A stretch of DNA of 46,237 nt from Brevibacillus fulvus (GTDB taxonomy: Bacteria; Bacillota; Bacilli; Brevibacillales; Brevibacillaceae), in the NCBI RefSeq assembly GCF_016908525.1, contig NZ_JAFBEB010000022.1:1-46237 (forward strand). The letters are read 5' to 3'. The stretch's first letter is position 1, and each line of letters opens with the position of its first letter. Shown piece by piece: positions 5,680-12,646 of this stretch. The notes below the pieces were generated by a model that searched no databases, had not been told where the DNA came from, and was given only the letters and a program-made list of their open reading frames with translations. A program made the translations under genes and the position numbers.

Positions 5680-6945
5680 CTATTTTTCTATTTTTTCGAG
5701 GATGTTAATAGCTTTTTGAAATTCGTCACTACCCCTTTCTGCAAATTGTAATATCATAACGGCTGCCATAATGGCTTGTTTTTTTAACTGTTTGGCTCCC
5801 GCCATTTCGAGAGCTTTAAAAGCCTCGTTCAACCAATCCGATCTGTTTTGCTTGCGATACCATGTTGCTTTAGCTATTTTCAAACTAACATAATTCCTGT
5901 AATAAATTGGTTCATTGGCAATGTTCTTTTTCAGAAAAACGATCTGTTCAGCAAAATCGTCAAAGAACTGACTAATAATTTCGTGCTTATCATAGTTCAC
6001 AGCAGACTCCAAGAGCGTTTCAATTCCGTCAAAGCACATTTCTTTATTGCGCAAGCAGTATTTGTATAAATCAATAATCTTGTCTGATTGTCCTGCGGCA
6101 ATTTGAGTAATCAGCTTATTTCCTTCTGCCCATAAACTATAACTTCCCACTTCGATCTGAGCACATAAATCGTGATAATGTATTGCTAAGTCATACTCTC
6201 CTCTTTCCCTCGCGGCAATTGCCAATTTAATGAGAGCATCTCCTATGTAATCAGGGCGTTCCATTTTTTGAGCTAATCTCATTAATTCATGTCCATATTT
6301 TAAAACGTAGTCCCACTTTGATTTTAGACGAAAAGCACTGATTACCTGGTAATAAGCTTCCAGTATAGCTTCATCAGGAACATACTCTAGATATTCGCAG
6401 AGCCTGATAGCAGCCTCCTCATATAAGTCCAAGTTTATTTTCTTGACGATCATCAATCTTCTGAAATATGCCATGGCAAGATGAGGGGCTGTTCTATCTT
6501 TTTCGTTTCTTATAACGATTTCGTAAAAAGATCTGGCTTGTGGAATCTTCCCAATTCTATTTAATTCTTCTGCAATTTCAAAAATATTTGGGATATACCC
6601 CCCATCCTCAATCATATGGCTTACAGCCTGATCTGCTTGTTTTTGAAGTCCTTTTTCCAAACAGTGCAGAACATACTTCTCCAGTTTTTTTGGCCTTCTA
6701 GGGCGTATTCCGTCTTTTCTGAAGAGTTCTGCTAGAAACAACTCGTAATAGTATCCGGGTTCTTTTTGGAGGGACTCTGTAAGTCTATCCAGTAGATTAA
6801 TTGATATAGGTTTATCACCAGCTAATACTTTACTTAGCGTAGGCTTGGAAATTTTAATTTCCTCAGCAATGGACGCTTGTGTTCTTCCAGATTCTTTAAT
6901 GTCTTGGCTTAATACGAGCGGTAAACTATAGGTATCGACAATCAT
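5680..6945 (-). CDS. HTH-TPR peptide-responsive regulator (RRNPP family, AimR-like)
   Basis: 421 aa from the ATG at 6945 (GTGGGGGG upstream). Residues about 8-60 form an XRE-type helix-turn-helix (IKESGRTQASIAEEIKISKPTLSKVLAG). The rest is a run of tetratricopeptide-like helix pairs (IGKIPQARSFYEIVIRN, RGEYDLAIHYHDLC and others) to the C-terminus. This is the architecture of NprR, PlcR, AimR and PrgX, which bind a re-imported peptide in the TPR groove to change DNA binding. The peptide gene follows 64 bases downstream in the same direction. It resembles arbitrium in layout; homology to AimR itself is not shown. Confidence 0.85.
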   Translation of the reverse strand: MIVDTYSLPLVLSQDIKESGRTQASIAEEIKISKPTLSKVLAGDKPISINLLDRLTESLQKEPGYYYELFLAELFRKDGIRPRRPKKLEKYVLHCLEKGLQKQADQAVSHMIEDGGYIPNIFEIAEELNRIGKIPQARSFYEIVIRNEKDRTAPHLAMAYFRRLMIVKKINLDLYEEAAIRLCEYLEYVPDEAILEAYYQVISAFRLKSKWDYVLKYGHELMRLAQKMERPDYIGDALIKLAIAARERGEYDLAIHYHDLCAQIEVGSYSLWAEGNKLITQIAAGQSDKIIDLYKYCLRNKEMCFDGIETLLESAVNYDKHEIISQFFDDFAEQIVFLKKNIANEPIYYRNYVSLKIAKATWYRKQNRSDWLNEAFKALEMAGAKQLKKQAIMAAVMILQFAERGSDEFQKAINILEKIEK

Positions 6946-6996
6946 CTTACCCCCCACTTTCAACGAATAGTCTTCATGGTAGGTTAATCCTGGCTG

Positions 6997-7012
6997 TGAT
7001 AAAATGGTATCA
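6997..7012. promoter_or_regulatory. candidate operator between divergent regulators
   Basis: TGATA-AAATGG-TATCA inverted repeat in the 93-bp gap between the HTH-TPR regulator (minus) and an XRE gene (plus). It could be the binding site of either product. The arms are only 5 bp, so this is tentative. Confidence 0.35.
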
Positions 7013-7038
7013 GTTAAAAGGTTTCATACGGAGGGGCT

Positions 7039-7269
7039 ATGACCGAGAAAATCGGCCGCTGCCGACTCCGACAGATACTCAGATCCAGAGGCATTAGACA
7101 ACAGCAAATTGCCGATAAATTAGGAATGTCAAAGCAACAAGTTAACGACTATGTTAACAACCGTATTGTCATGTCACTGGAAACAGCTAGGCGATTTGCT
7201 ATCGCTTTATCTTGTAGTATTGAGGATCTTTATGAGTGGTCGTCGGATAGCAGCAGTGATGATGAGTAG
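7039..7269 (+). CDS. XRE-family regulator
   Basis: 76 aa. The helix-turn-helix (LRQILRSRGIRQQQIADKLG, then MSKQQVNDYVNNR) fills the protein, and the tail is acidic and serine-rich (SSDSSSDDE). The CGGAGGGG site precedes the ATG. It is divergent from the HTH-TPR regulator, so it may control it, or form the lysogeny-side partner of that module. Confidence 0.8.
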   Translation: MTEKIGRCRLRQILRSRGIRQQQIADKLGMSKQQVNDYVNNRIVMSLETARRFAIALSCSIEDLYEWSSDSSSDDE

Positions 7270-7285
7270 ATGTAAATCTACTCCA

Positions 7286-7317
7286 CCAAAAAGTATGTAT
7301 AGTATCATACTTTTTGG
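7286..7317. terminator. 12-bp hairpin after XRE gene
   Basis: CCAAAAAGTATG (7286-7297) and CATACTTTTTGG (7306-7317) are perfect inverted arms around an 8-base loop. A run of five T lies inside the right arm. It probably stops transcription from the XRE gene at 7039, though there is no T tract after the stem. Confidence 0.55.
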
Positions 7318-7366
7318 CATTGAAGCGCCCCTCTTTTAAATAATAAGTCGACTTTTTGATAAATTC

Positions 7367-7377
7367 AAGTTAAACTT
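7367..7377. promoter_or_regulatory. AAGTT-A-AACTT operator candidate
   Basis: Perfect 11-bp palindrome 17 bases before the ATG of the next XRE gene, just downstream of TTGATA (7357-7362). Its place fits an autoregulatory operator. Short and tentative. Confidence 0.35.
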
Positions 7378-7394
7378 AAAAAGGAGATTGATAA

Positions 7395-7625
7395 ATGGAT
7401 GTCCAGCTGATTTTTTCCAGACGGCTTCGATTGTTACGAAAACATAGCAATGTTTCAACAAAGGTGATTTCTGATAAGATAGGCGTTACTGTTGCATCTT
7501 GGAGTCTTTATGAAACAGGGAAAGGATTCCCGAAGGTGGAAAAACTTTATGAAATCGCGGAATTTTTCAATGTGTCAATTGATTATCTCCTGGGGAGAAC
7601 CGACAACATGAATTCACATAAATAG
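7395..7625 (+). CDS. XRE-family regulator next to the plasmid origin
   Basis: 76 aa with the SinR/Xre pattern: LRLLRKHSNVSTKVISDKIG, SWSLYETGKGFPKVEKLYEIAEFF, then SIDYLLGRTDN. It has AAGGAG upstream of the ATG. It sits directly before the DnaA boxes of the plasmid origin, so control of rep transcription or copy number is a reasonable guess; immunity functions are equally possible. Confidence 0.8.
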   Translation: MDVQLIFSRRLRLLRKHSNVSTKVISDKIGVTVASWSLYETGKGFPKVEKLYEIAEFFNVSIDYLLGRTDNMNSHK

Positions 7626-7627
7626 CA

Positions 7628-7765
7628 CTATCCACAGGGGAAGTCGACCAAATGCCCGGACGAAGTTCCCCTTTTTCTTGCCCCCCCTTCTCGGGTGAGT
7701 AACAACCGGGGCAAAACAAAAAAGTTATCCACAAGTGGACAACTTTGGATGAGTCATGCTAATAT
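7628..7765 (+). other. plasmid origin region: DnaA boxes, inverted repeat, rep promoter
   Basis: DnaA boxes: CTATCCACA (7628-7636, one mismatch) and TTATCCACA (7725-7733, perfect). The latter lies in a 26-bp inverted repeat: AAAGTTATCCAC-AA-GTGGACAACTTT (7721-7746, 11 of 12 bp match). Just downstream is an extended -10, TGCTAATAT (7757-7765), facing the rep gene, so the inverted repeat covers its -35 region. Together these suggest an oriV whose rep promoter is tuned by a protein on the inverted repeat or by DnaA. Confidence 0.6.
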
Positions 7766-7788
7766 ATCAACAGAAAGTTTTTGGAAAA

Positions 7789-7881
7789 TAAAAAACGATC
7801 GGGAATCTTGAGAGCTGCGACCCTCTCACAGATTCATCAATCACCGAACCACACTCGGTAACTGAACGCTCCGATCTTTCG
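7789..7881 (-). ncRNA. predicted antisense (countertranscript) RNA against the rep leader
   Basis: Minus-strand promoter: -35 TTGTAA (7911-7916), exactly 17 bp, -10 TATACT (7888-7893). The RNA would start near 7881 and fold into three stems: outer GATCGG/CCGATC (7871-7876 with 7797-7802), a small ACCGA/TCGGT hairpin (7843-7859), and a long hairpin pairing 7803-7814 with 7823-7835. The outer stem is followed directly by a T run (opposite 7790-7795), as in an intrinsic terminator. About 92 nt, antisense to the about 420-nt rep leader: the form of a copy-number ctRNA. Confidence 0.65.
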
Positions 7882-7887
7882 TTCTTT

Positions 7888-7916
7888 AGTATATCCATTT
7901 TTTGCGGGATTTACAA
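7888..7916 (-). promoter_or_regulatory. promoter of the antisense RNA
   Basis: TTGTAA (7911-7916), 17-bp spacer, TATACT (7888-7893): close to the sigma-A consensus and one of the better promoters in this window. No ORF of useful length follows on the minus strand, so its product should be an untranslated RNA. Confidence 0.65.
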
Positions 7917-8027
7917 GAATGAATGTATCGTGAAAAGTTGTCATTTTTAGACATTTGCGCTCTGTTGCCAATCCATATGGATCGGTGCCAGAGCGTTTAT
8001 TATTTCAAAATAAAAAAAGAAAAGGAA

Positions 8028-8055
8028 AAAGCCCGGTGCGACCAACACCGGACCA
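8028..8055 (+). other. hairpin in the rep leader
   Basis: CCGGTG and CACCGG pair around a 7-base loop (CGACCAA) in the region 8033-8051, about 140 bases before the rep ATG. It is followed by a repetitive AAACAAACAAACAAA stretch. It may be part of the folded leader on which the antisense RNA acts; there is no T run, so it is not a normal terminator. Confidence 0.4.
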
Positions 8056-8189
8056 ACAAACCAAACAAACAAACAAATTTTCAGTTGCCTTTATTGTATC
8101 GAAAAAAATTAAGATACGCAAGGCTTAGTTTCCTATTGTTTTCTTTGGAATGTTGGTGCTTTTTCCTTCAACATGGGAGGAAAAGTTTA

Positions 8190-9227
8190 ATGAACGTTTG
8201 TCATTCCCTCGCCACGTTCAGCAGCGTCGATGCCATGAACGAGGCCGTCCGCAAGCATCTTTATTTCCATGCACATGAACTCACCAAAACAGAAAAATCT
8301 CTTCTGAAACTTCTATCCCGTTTTAGCTGCAAGATCCTTGGCGTGTCTTGGCCAGAAGCCAAAACCTTGGCTGCCTATCTAGAAGTCTCTGTGCCCACCG
8401 TATGGCGTTCCATTAAGAAATTGGAATCCTTGGGCATTATTCAACGGCTGAAGGAGCAACGTCGTTCACAACAAGGGAAGTTTAGCAGCTCCATTTACCT
8501 CATCCAGCCTTCTCTACACGTCAGTGATACACCATCTGATACACGGCAAATGATACACGGCATTGAACATACAAATATCGATGCCTCTAACGATGAAGGC
8601 GATATTTTGGAAGCCGAAACTATAATTTCTAAAACTATAATTTCTTACGATCAAAAAGAAAAAGAGAACGTAGTGAAAACGTCCATTGAATTGGTAATTG
8701 ATTCTACAATTCCTGATTGGTTTATTAAAGCCGTTAGGGTAATCAGCCAAGATCCGCTAACCGTCACGGAGCTTTGGAATAGTGTGATATTTGCTCTCAA
8801 GAAAGCCAAAACGAACATGATCACTGCGATGCAGCTGACCAGTAGCCTAAAATCGCTTCGCCACGCATTACGGAAAGGTACGGCGGAGGATATTGGAAGG
8901 TTCTTCTATGGTGCCATCTACAACCAACTGGTGCGTAAAAACGAGCCAAATCAAACGCGTGGTGTGATGTTGATGGACAAACTCCCCGCCTCCGTACAAC
9001 GTCAAATTGATCGGGAAGGCAGGGAAAACGGGCATTTAGGGTCGTGGAAACCGGTATATTCGCAACTCTTAGGTAAAGAAGTTTTAACGGACAAGCTGCC
9101 GGAGTCGGTGCAACGTCAGTTAGAACGGGAACAACAGCATTCGATCAAGGCTTCCAACGTCACAACTGTTCAAGATGATCCCGAATTGCGCGAAATGTTG
9201 AATCGTCTGCGGAAAAAATATGCGTAA
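8190..9227 (+). CDS. plasmid-type replication initiator (Rep), winged-helix family
   Basis: 345 aa from the ATG at 8190 (GGGAGG upstream). Residues about 10-95 form a winged helix (SVDAMNEAVRKHLYFHAHEL...VSVPTVWRSIKKLESLGII) of the type seen in Rep proteins of Bacillales plasmids. The C-terminus repeats one motif twice: DKLPASVQRQIDRE (263-276) and DKLPESVQRQLERE (301-314), then DDPELREMLNRLR. The same tail ends the phage DnaD-like initiator. It probably binds the origin just upstream and loads the host helicase. Family is by resemblance, not search. Confidence 0.75.
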   Translation: MNVCHSLATFSSVDAMNEAVRKHLYFHAHELTKTEKSLLKLLSRFSCKILGVSWPEAKTLAAYLEVSVPTVWRSIKKLESLGIIQRLKEQRRSQQGKFSSSIYLIQPSLHVSDTPSDTRQMIHGIEHTNIDASNDEGDILEAETIISKTIISYDQKEKENVVKTSIELVIDSTIPDWFIKAVRVISQDPLTVTELWNSVIFALKKAKTNMITAMQLTSSLKSLRHALRKGTAEDIGRFFYGAIYNQLVRKNEPNQTRGVMLMDKLPASVQRQIDREGRENGHLGSWKPVYSQLLGKEVLTDKLPESVQRQLEREQQHSIKASNVTTVQDDPELREMLNRLRKKYA

Positions 9228-9297
9228 AAGCGAATAACTTATGCCCAGAGTGGTGATCCTTAGACTAACCAAACAATTCAGAAAGGTCGGGATCATT

Positions 9298-9447
9298 GTG
9301 GCTAAGTGTGTACTTTGCGGAAACCAAACAACAAGTCGGGGTTACGAGGCTCGCCATGGGCGGTGCGATCCCTGTCATAAGACGTTGAAATCACTTCCTA
9401 AGACACTAAAAAAGCTTACCGGAGTTAGCACTCGTATAGGTGTCTAA
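9298..9447 (+). CDS. small zinc-ribbon protein downstream of rep
   Basis: 49 aa from GTG at 9298, or 68 aa from ATG at 9241; neither start has a strong ribosome site. It has CVLCGN...CDPCHK, two CxxC knuckles, and a basic C-terminus (KTLKSLPKTLKKL). Zinc ribbons of this size can be regulators or DNA-binding helpers. It lies in the rep operon, 70 bases after rep. Confidence 0.5.
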   Translation: MAKCVLCGNQTTSRGYEARHGRCDPCHKTLKSLPKTLKKLTGVSTRIGV

Positions 9448-9712
9448 GGACGCTTTTGCCCATTTCCGTTACACGGATTACACGCATGGGGTGATCCGCT
9501 GGTACGCCGTATTTATTTTGAATCCAGGAGATGACCTCTGGAGATTGCGTGCAGATGTCCAGCAACTCCTCGGCTATATCGTGAATGGATACGGACTTTT
9601 GGCTGTTAATGGCTTGGCGAAGTTTATCCAATCGTGTGTGGGAATCATCTGTCAGATACGGATAAATCCGTTTCTTTTTATCAGAACGTTCGGCACGTTT
9701 TTGAGTCGCCAT
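9425..9712 (-). CDS. small plasmid protein, possible ribbon-helix-helix regulator
   Basis: 95 aa from ATG at 9712 (GAGGTAGAGGAG upstream). The N-terminus is basic (ATQKRAERSDKKKRIYPYLTDD) and runs into RLDKLRQAINSQKSVSIHDIAEELLDI, compatible with a ribbon-helix-helix fold in which the short strand is RIYPYL. It converges on the zinc-ribbon gene (23-base overlap). The contiguous 18-bp palindrome at 9784-9801 upstream would suit autoregulation. Function is inferred. Confidence 0.55.
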   Translation of the reverse strand: MATQKRAERSDKKKRIYPYLTDDSHTRLDKLRQAINSQKSVSIHDIAEELLDICTQSPEVISWIQNKYGVPADHPMRVIRVTEMGKSVLRHLYEC

Positions 9713-9783
9713 CTCCTCTACCTCACTTTTTAGCTTTTTTGCCCCTCCTCCGAGGGTGTTAGCCCACAACTATACCACTTTAG

Positions 9784-9801
9784 AACCGTAGTACTACAGT
9801 T
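9784..9801. promoter_or_regulatory. 18-bp palindrome upstream of the RHH-like gene
   Basis: AACCGTAGT/ACTACAGTT, 8 of 9 bp matching across a contiguous dyad, about 70 bp before the 95-aa gene (minus strand). A TATAGT box (9769-9774) follows downstream of it. It is likely the operator of that gene. Confidence 0.5.
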
Positions 9802-9835
9802 GTATGAGTGGAGAGGACAAACTAGAACCGAATGT

Positions 9836-9862
9836 TAAAAACTCGCTCTTATTGAGCGAGTT
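9836..9862 (-). terminator. terminator of the FtsK-like operon
   Basis: AACTCGCTC (9840-9848) and GAGCGAGTT (9854-9862) pair around TTATT. On the minus strand the stem is followed by TTTTTAAC. The stop codon of the 53-aa membrane protein lies in the loop. Confidence 0.85.
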
Positions 9863-10010
9863 CGTGGTCTTTGTATTTTTTGAAAAATTGCTCCCATGTC
9901 ATATGCTTTGTTCTGTTCTGACGATTCCACCACACTTTGTGGCAAACATAGCCACCAATGACGATGTATTTAATGGCACCAGCGGATAGGAAAAATTCTA
10001 AGGGTGTCAT
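9849..10010 (-). CDS. small membrane protein, third gene of FtsK operon
   Basis: 53 aa. One membrane segment (FFLSAGAIKYIVIGGYVC), then a basic cytoplasmic tail (KVWWNRQNRTKHMTWEQFFKKYKDH). The ATG overlaps the stop of the replication-relaxation gene (ATGA), so translation is coupled. With the FtsK-like ATPase it suggests a membrane-associated DNA-transfer or partition complex. Confidence 0.7.
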   Translation of the reverse strand: MTPLEFFLSAGAIKYIVIGGYVCHKVWWNRQNRTKHMTWEQFFKKYKDHELAQ

Positions 10011-10654
10011 GGATTCATCAACTCCTTTGTATCCTTACTTGTAACCTTCTCTGCGGATGCCCCCTTGTGAAGAAGATGGCGAATCCCTGGGATCTGGAAT
10101 ACTTTCAAGGGCAGCCCATCGGGAACGGCAATTCTCGTTTGGGTGAGAATGATGAGCCACGGGAAAACAGGTTCCTTCCCTTGCCAGGGCTCGCGCATCC
10201 AGTCCTTCCGGTGGAAGTATGTGCGGTACCGAGCGAATTTTTCTCCCCATACCGCTGAAGTGAACGTGTTGCGCTGTACCTCAATAAACATTGGCTTTCC
10301 GCCCCATATGGTGAAAATATCAGGCTCTGGCAATCCTTTCCCGTATTTGGGTTCTGGAATGAAGGTCGAAGGAGTGCCGATTTGGGCCATGTCATGATAG
10401 ACCTGAACGATTTCCAGATAGTGCGGGATTTTCTGCGAGTCGCGCTTAATTGGGGATGGCTTGCACGCATAGACATACGGAGCCTGTGAAGTTATGACTT
10501 CGATTTCACCGCGGTCACGGAGACGGCGAAGCACACGATTTGCCGAGTTGATCGGGTCTTTTACCCCCTGGAAGTGTAGTTTGATGATGTCATTCCGGGA
10601 AAGGCATCGAAATTTTTCCAAATCCTTGATGATTTCCTTATCGCGCAGCCTCAT
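10007..10654 (-). CDS. replication-relaxation family protein
   Basis: 215 aa. The N-terminal winged helix (DLEKFRCLSRNDIIKLHFQG...VLRRLRDRGEIEVI) is followed by a domain with EPDIFTIWGGKPMFIEVQ, which has the PD...ExQ layout of a PD-(D/E)XK nuclease fold. This matches the replication-relaxation proteins of Bacillales plasmids, thought to act with DNA-transfer or replication machinery. The start overlaps the stop of the FtsK-like gene (ATGA). Whether it cleaves DNA is not known. Confidence 0.75.
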   Translation of the reverse strand: MRLRDKEIIKDLEKFRCLSRNDIIKLHFQGVKDPINSANRVLRRLRDRGEIEVITSQAPYVYACKPSPIKRDSQKIPHYLEIVQVYHDMAQIGTPSTFIPEPKYGKGLPEPDIFTIWGGKPMFIEVQRNTFTSAVWGEKFARYRTYFHRKDWMREPWQGKEPVFPWLIILTQTRIAVPDGLPLKVFQIPGIRHLLHKGASAEKVTSKDTKELMNP

Positions 10655-12108
10655 GAAATTTCCTCCTCCTCTTTCGGGAATATCCAGTCTTTTTTGCTGC
10701 TCTGGAGCTGCATAACCAGGTCGAGCAGATCCTTGTTATCTTGTGCATTCAGCTCCACATCCTGCGGAACTTCCCCATTAATCTTCACAAGTAGAGGCTT
10801 TTTCCTGTGATCCCTGTATTTGTCTTTGATCTCCGCGATCATGGCGCGTGCTTCCTTTGTATCGAGCCAAGGGGTTTGTGTCTCCAATAGATCGGTAGTG
10901 TCTTTGACCAGGCTGCGCCCCTTTACCTTGATTTTGGCGGCTAGCCCATTTTCTAAAAACATTCGGCTGTTCAACTCGTCGCTCATGCGGAAAGCAATGC
11001 GGATATTCAAGTTATTTTTTAGGCGGCCGTCGATGACTTCTTTGTCAGCGCGTTGTTGGGACAGGATGAGGAACACTCCTAGCGAGCGCCCCATGGCCGC
11101 AATATCATCCAGCACGTCATGTATTTCTGTCTCTTTTCGCAGGGCCGCTACCTCATCAATCGCGACCACAATGAAGGGCAATTTCTCCCCGGTCATTTCC
11201 TCATATTCCTCCTGATCGATGGCGCCGGCATTGTAGAACATTTCCTGCCGAGCGAGCAGGATTTCGTGGACTTCGGAAAGCATGGACCTAACTTCATGCT
11301 TTCTGACAGCGACACGCCCCTCCACATGCGGGACTCGTTCGTACATACCAAACTCGCTCATTTTCAGATCGGCCAAGAAAAGCCGCAGCCGGTCAGGGGA
11401 ATAATAGCGTAACCACGAATTTAAGATGATTCGAAGTAGCGAGGATTTTCCCCATCCTGTAACGCCAACAATGCCGATGTGCGGTGTTTTCTGAAGATTA
11501 ATGGCAACCGGCCCTTCGGAAGATTCCCCGACATAAACCGGAAATCCCCCCGTTCTTTCTAAAATGGTACGCGCCTGCTCGTAATCGTATCGGAAAGAAT
11601 CCGGAAGGGCTGCAGGAATACGAAGGCGATAATGACCAGGGGAATCCTCGATCAGTTGCGTTGTGTCGCCAAATGTCCGCTGAAAGGCCCACTCTCGCTG
11701 CTGGATCATTTCAGGCGCCATCCCGAGCGGAAGCGAAATCCGAACTTCGGTCAGTTTGCTCGCAATTTTCACATCGTTAATTTTGGGAAATACCCGCACT
11801 TCTTTGATTTGACCATCCCCTATGTCACGCCGTTTGATTGTAAGGAAAAGGCCGGAATGAAGAAATGAATTCGTTAGTCGATAACGAACTTGTGCCTTTT
11901 TTGATAGCAAGGAAGGTAATCGTGTATAAAGATTGGCGCCAATATAGGCACCTGCGATCATTTTTGTTAAGACGGATAAGGGTTTTCCAAGACTTGCCGA
12001 CGGAATCCCCACAAAGGTAGCGCCAAACAATTCAAACATGACAGAACCAATGAAATCATCCATGACGTCGTTCCATTCTTTTAAGCTGTTCCACAATTCG
12101 CGCATCAT
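10651..12108 (-). CDS. FtsK/SpoIIIE-like DNA translocase (coupling-protein type)
   Basis: 485 aa from ATG at 12108 (GGAGG 13 bases upstream); a TTG at 12159 would add 17 residues. The N-terminus has one or two membrane segments (SVMFELFGATFVGIPSA, MIAGAYIGANLY). The motor has Walker A GVTGWGKSS and Walker B FIVVAIDE, plus SQQRADKEVIDG, as in FtsK/TcpA/ConQ-type ATPases. It is shorter than chromosomal FtsK and lacks a gamma domain. It probably moves plasmid DNA at the membrane, in mobilisation or segregation. No relaxase was found beside it. Confidence 0.8.
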   Translation of the reverse strand: MMRELWNSLKEWNDVMDDFIGSVMFELFGATFVGIPSASLGKPLSVLTKMIAGAYIGANLYTRLPSLLSKKAQVRYRLTNSFLHSGLFLTIKRRDIGDGQIKEVRVFPKINDVKIASKLTEVRISLPLGMAPEMIQQREWAFQRTFGDTTQLIEDSPGHYRLRIPAALPDSFRYDYEQARTILERTGGFPVYVGESSEGPVAINLQKTPHIGIVGVTGWGKSSLLRIILNSWLRYYSPDRLRLFLADLKMSEFGMYERVPHVEGRVAVRKHEVRSMLSEVHEILLARQEMFYNAGAIDQEEYEEMTGEKLPFIVVAIDEVAALRKETEIHDVLDDIAAMGRSLGVFLILSQQRADKEVIDGRLKNNLNIRIAFRMSDELNSRMFLENGLAAKIKVKGRSLVKDTTDLLETQTPWLDTKEARAMIAEIKDKYRDHRKKPLLVKINGEVPQDVELNAQDNKDLLDLVMQLQSSKKDWIFPKEEEEIS

Positions 12109-12413
12109 ACTCTTTTCAAAACCTCCAGCCGATTTGTTGGCGAGTCGCTCCGCTCGCAATATGCTCGCTTCCGCTCCTTTCTTAACACAGATTCAATTTT
12201 TCGTGACAATAGCTTTTTCGCGTTGTCTATGAACGTAGCTGTATGAACGTTGGTACAGAACTCGATAGGATCTGCAATGCTGCCATACTTGGTGGTGTTG
12301 ATATGTTCCTAGAGAATGCAATACGGATTGTCCAATATTCCATATTTAGCAATGTTTGCAAAAAGAAATTTATGGACATACTTCATCTAACGAGAAAATT
12401 CAGGAGGATTCGC
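12109..12413. other. 305-bp divergent regulatory gap
   Basis: No gene seen. It holds the promoters of the FtsK-like operon (minus) and the XRE-nuclease pair (plus). Direct repeats TATGAACGT lie at 12228-12236 and 12242-12250 (14 bp apart). Mixed AT-rich words around CAATATT/CATATTT occur near 12330-12360. No clear -35/-10 pair could be assigned. Confidence 0.5.
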
Positions 12414-12635
12414 ATGGGATTAGGAAAACCGAGATCAAAATTTGGACGATGGCTTGATTCAGAAAGAATAAGCCAGGAGGAACTGGTCCGTATTAGTGGG
12501 GTAAACAAGTCAACGATTAGCCGTTTATGCAGTGGAGATGCTTTCAAACCATCGATGAAGAGCGCTCTGAAAATCATTAGTGCTCTTCGTCGTGTTGGAA
12601 AAAACGTTGATTACGAAGATTTTTGGTCAATTTGA
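12414..12635 (+). CDS. XRE-family regulator of the nuclease gene
   Basis: 73 aa from the ATG at 12414 (AGGAGG 7 bases upstream). The helix-turn-helix is SERISQEELVRISG, then VNKSTISRLCSGDAFKPS. It ends 11 bases before the Mrr-like nuclease gene, and the two form an operon, so control of that gene is the simplest role. Confidence 0.75.
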   Translation: MGLGKPRSKFGRWLDSERISQEELVRISGVNKSTISRLCSGDAFKPSMKSALKIISALRRVGKNVDYEDFWSI

Positions 12636-12646
12636 AGGGAGAAAAA

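Noticed and set aside
7797-7876. tRNA-like or riboswitch reading of the folded region before rep
   Set aside because: The fold has three stems but no T-loop/anticodon features and no known aptamer core; the minus-strand promoter and T run favour an antisense RNA.
9804-9989. Plus-strand open frame opposite the small membrane protein
   Set aside because: It is antisense to a well-supported gene and terminator and has no ribosome site.
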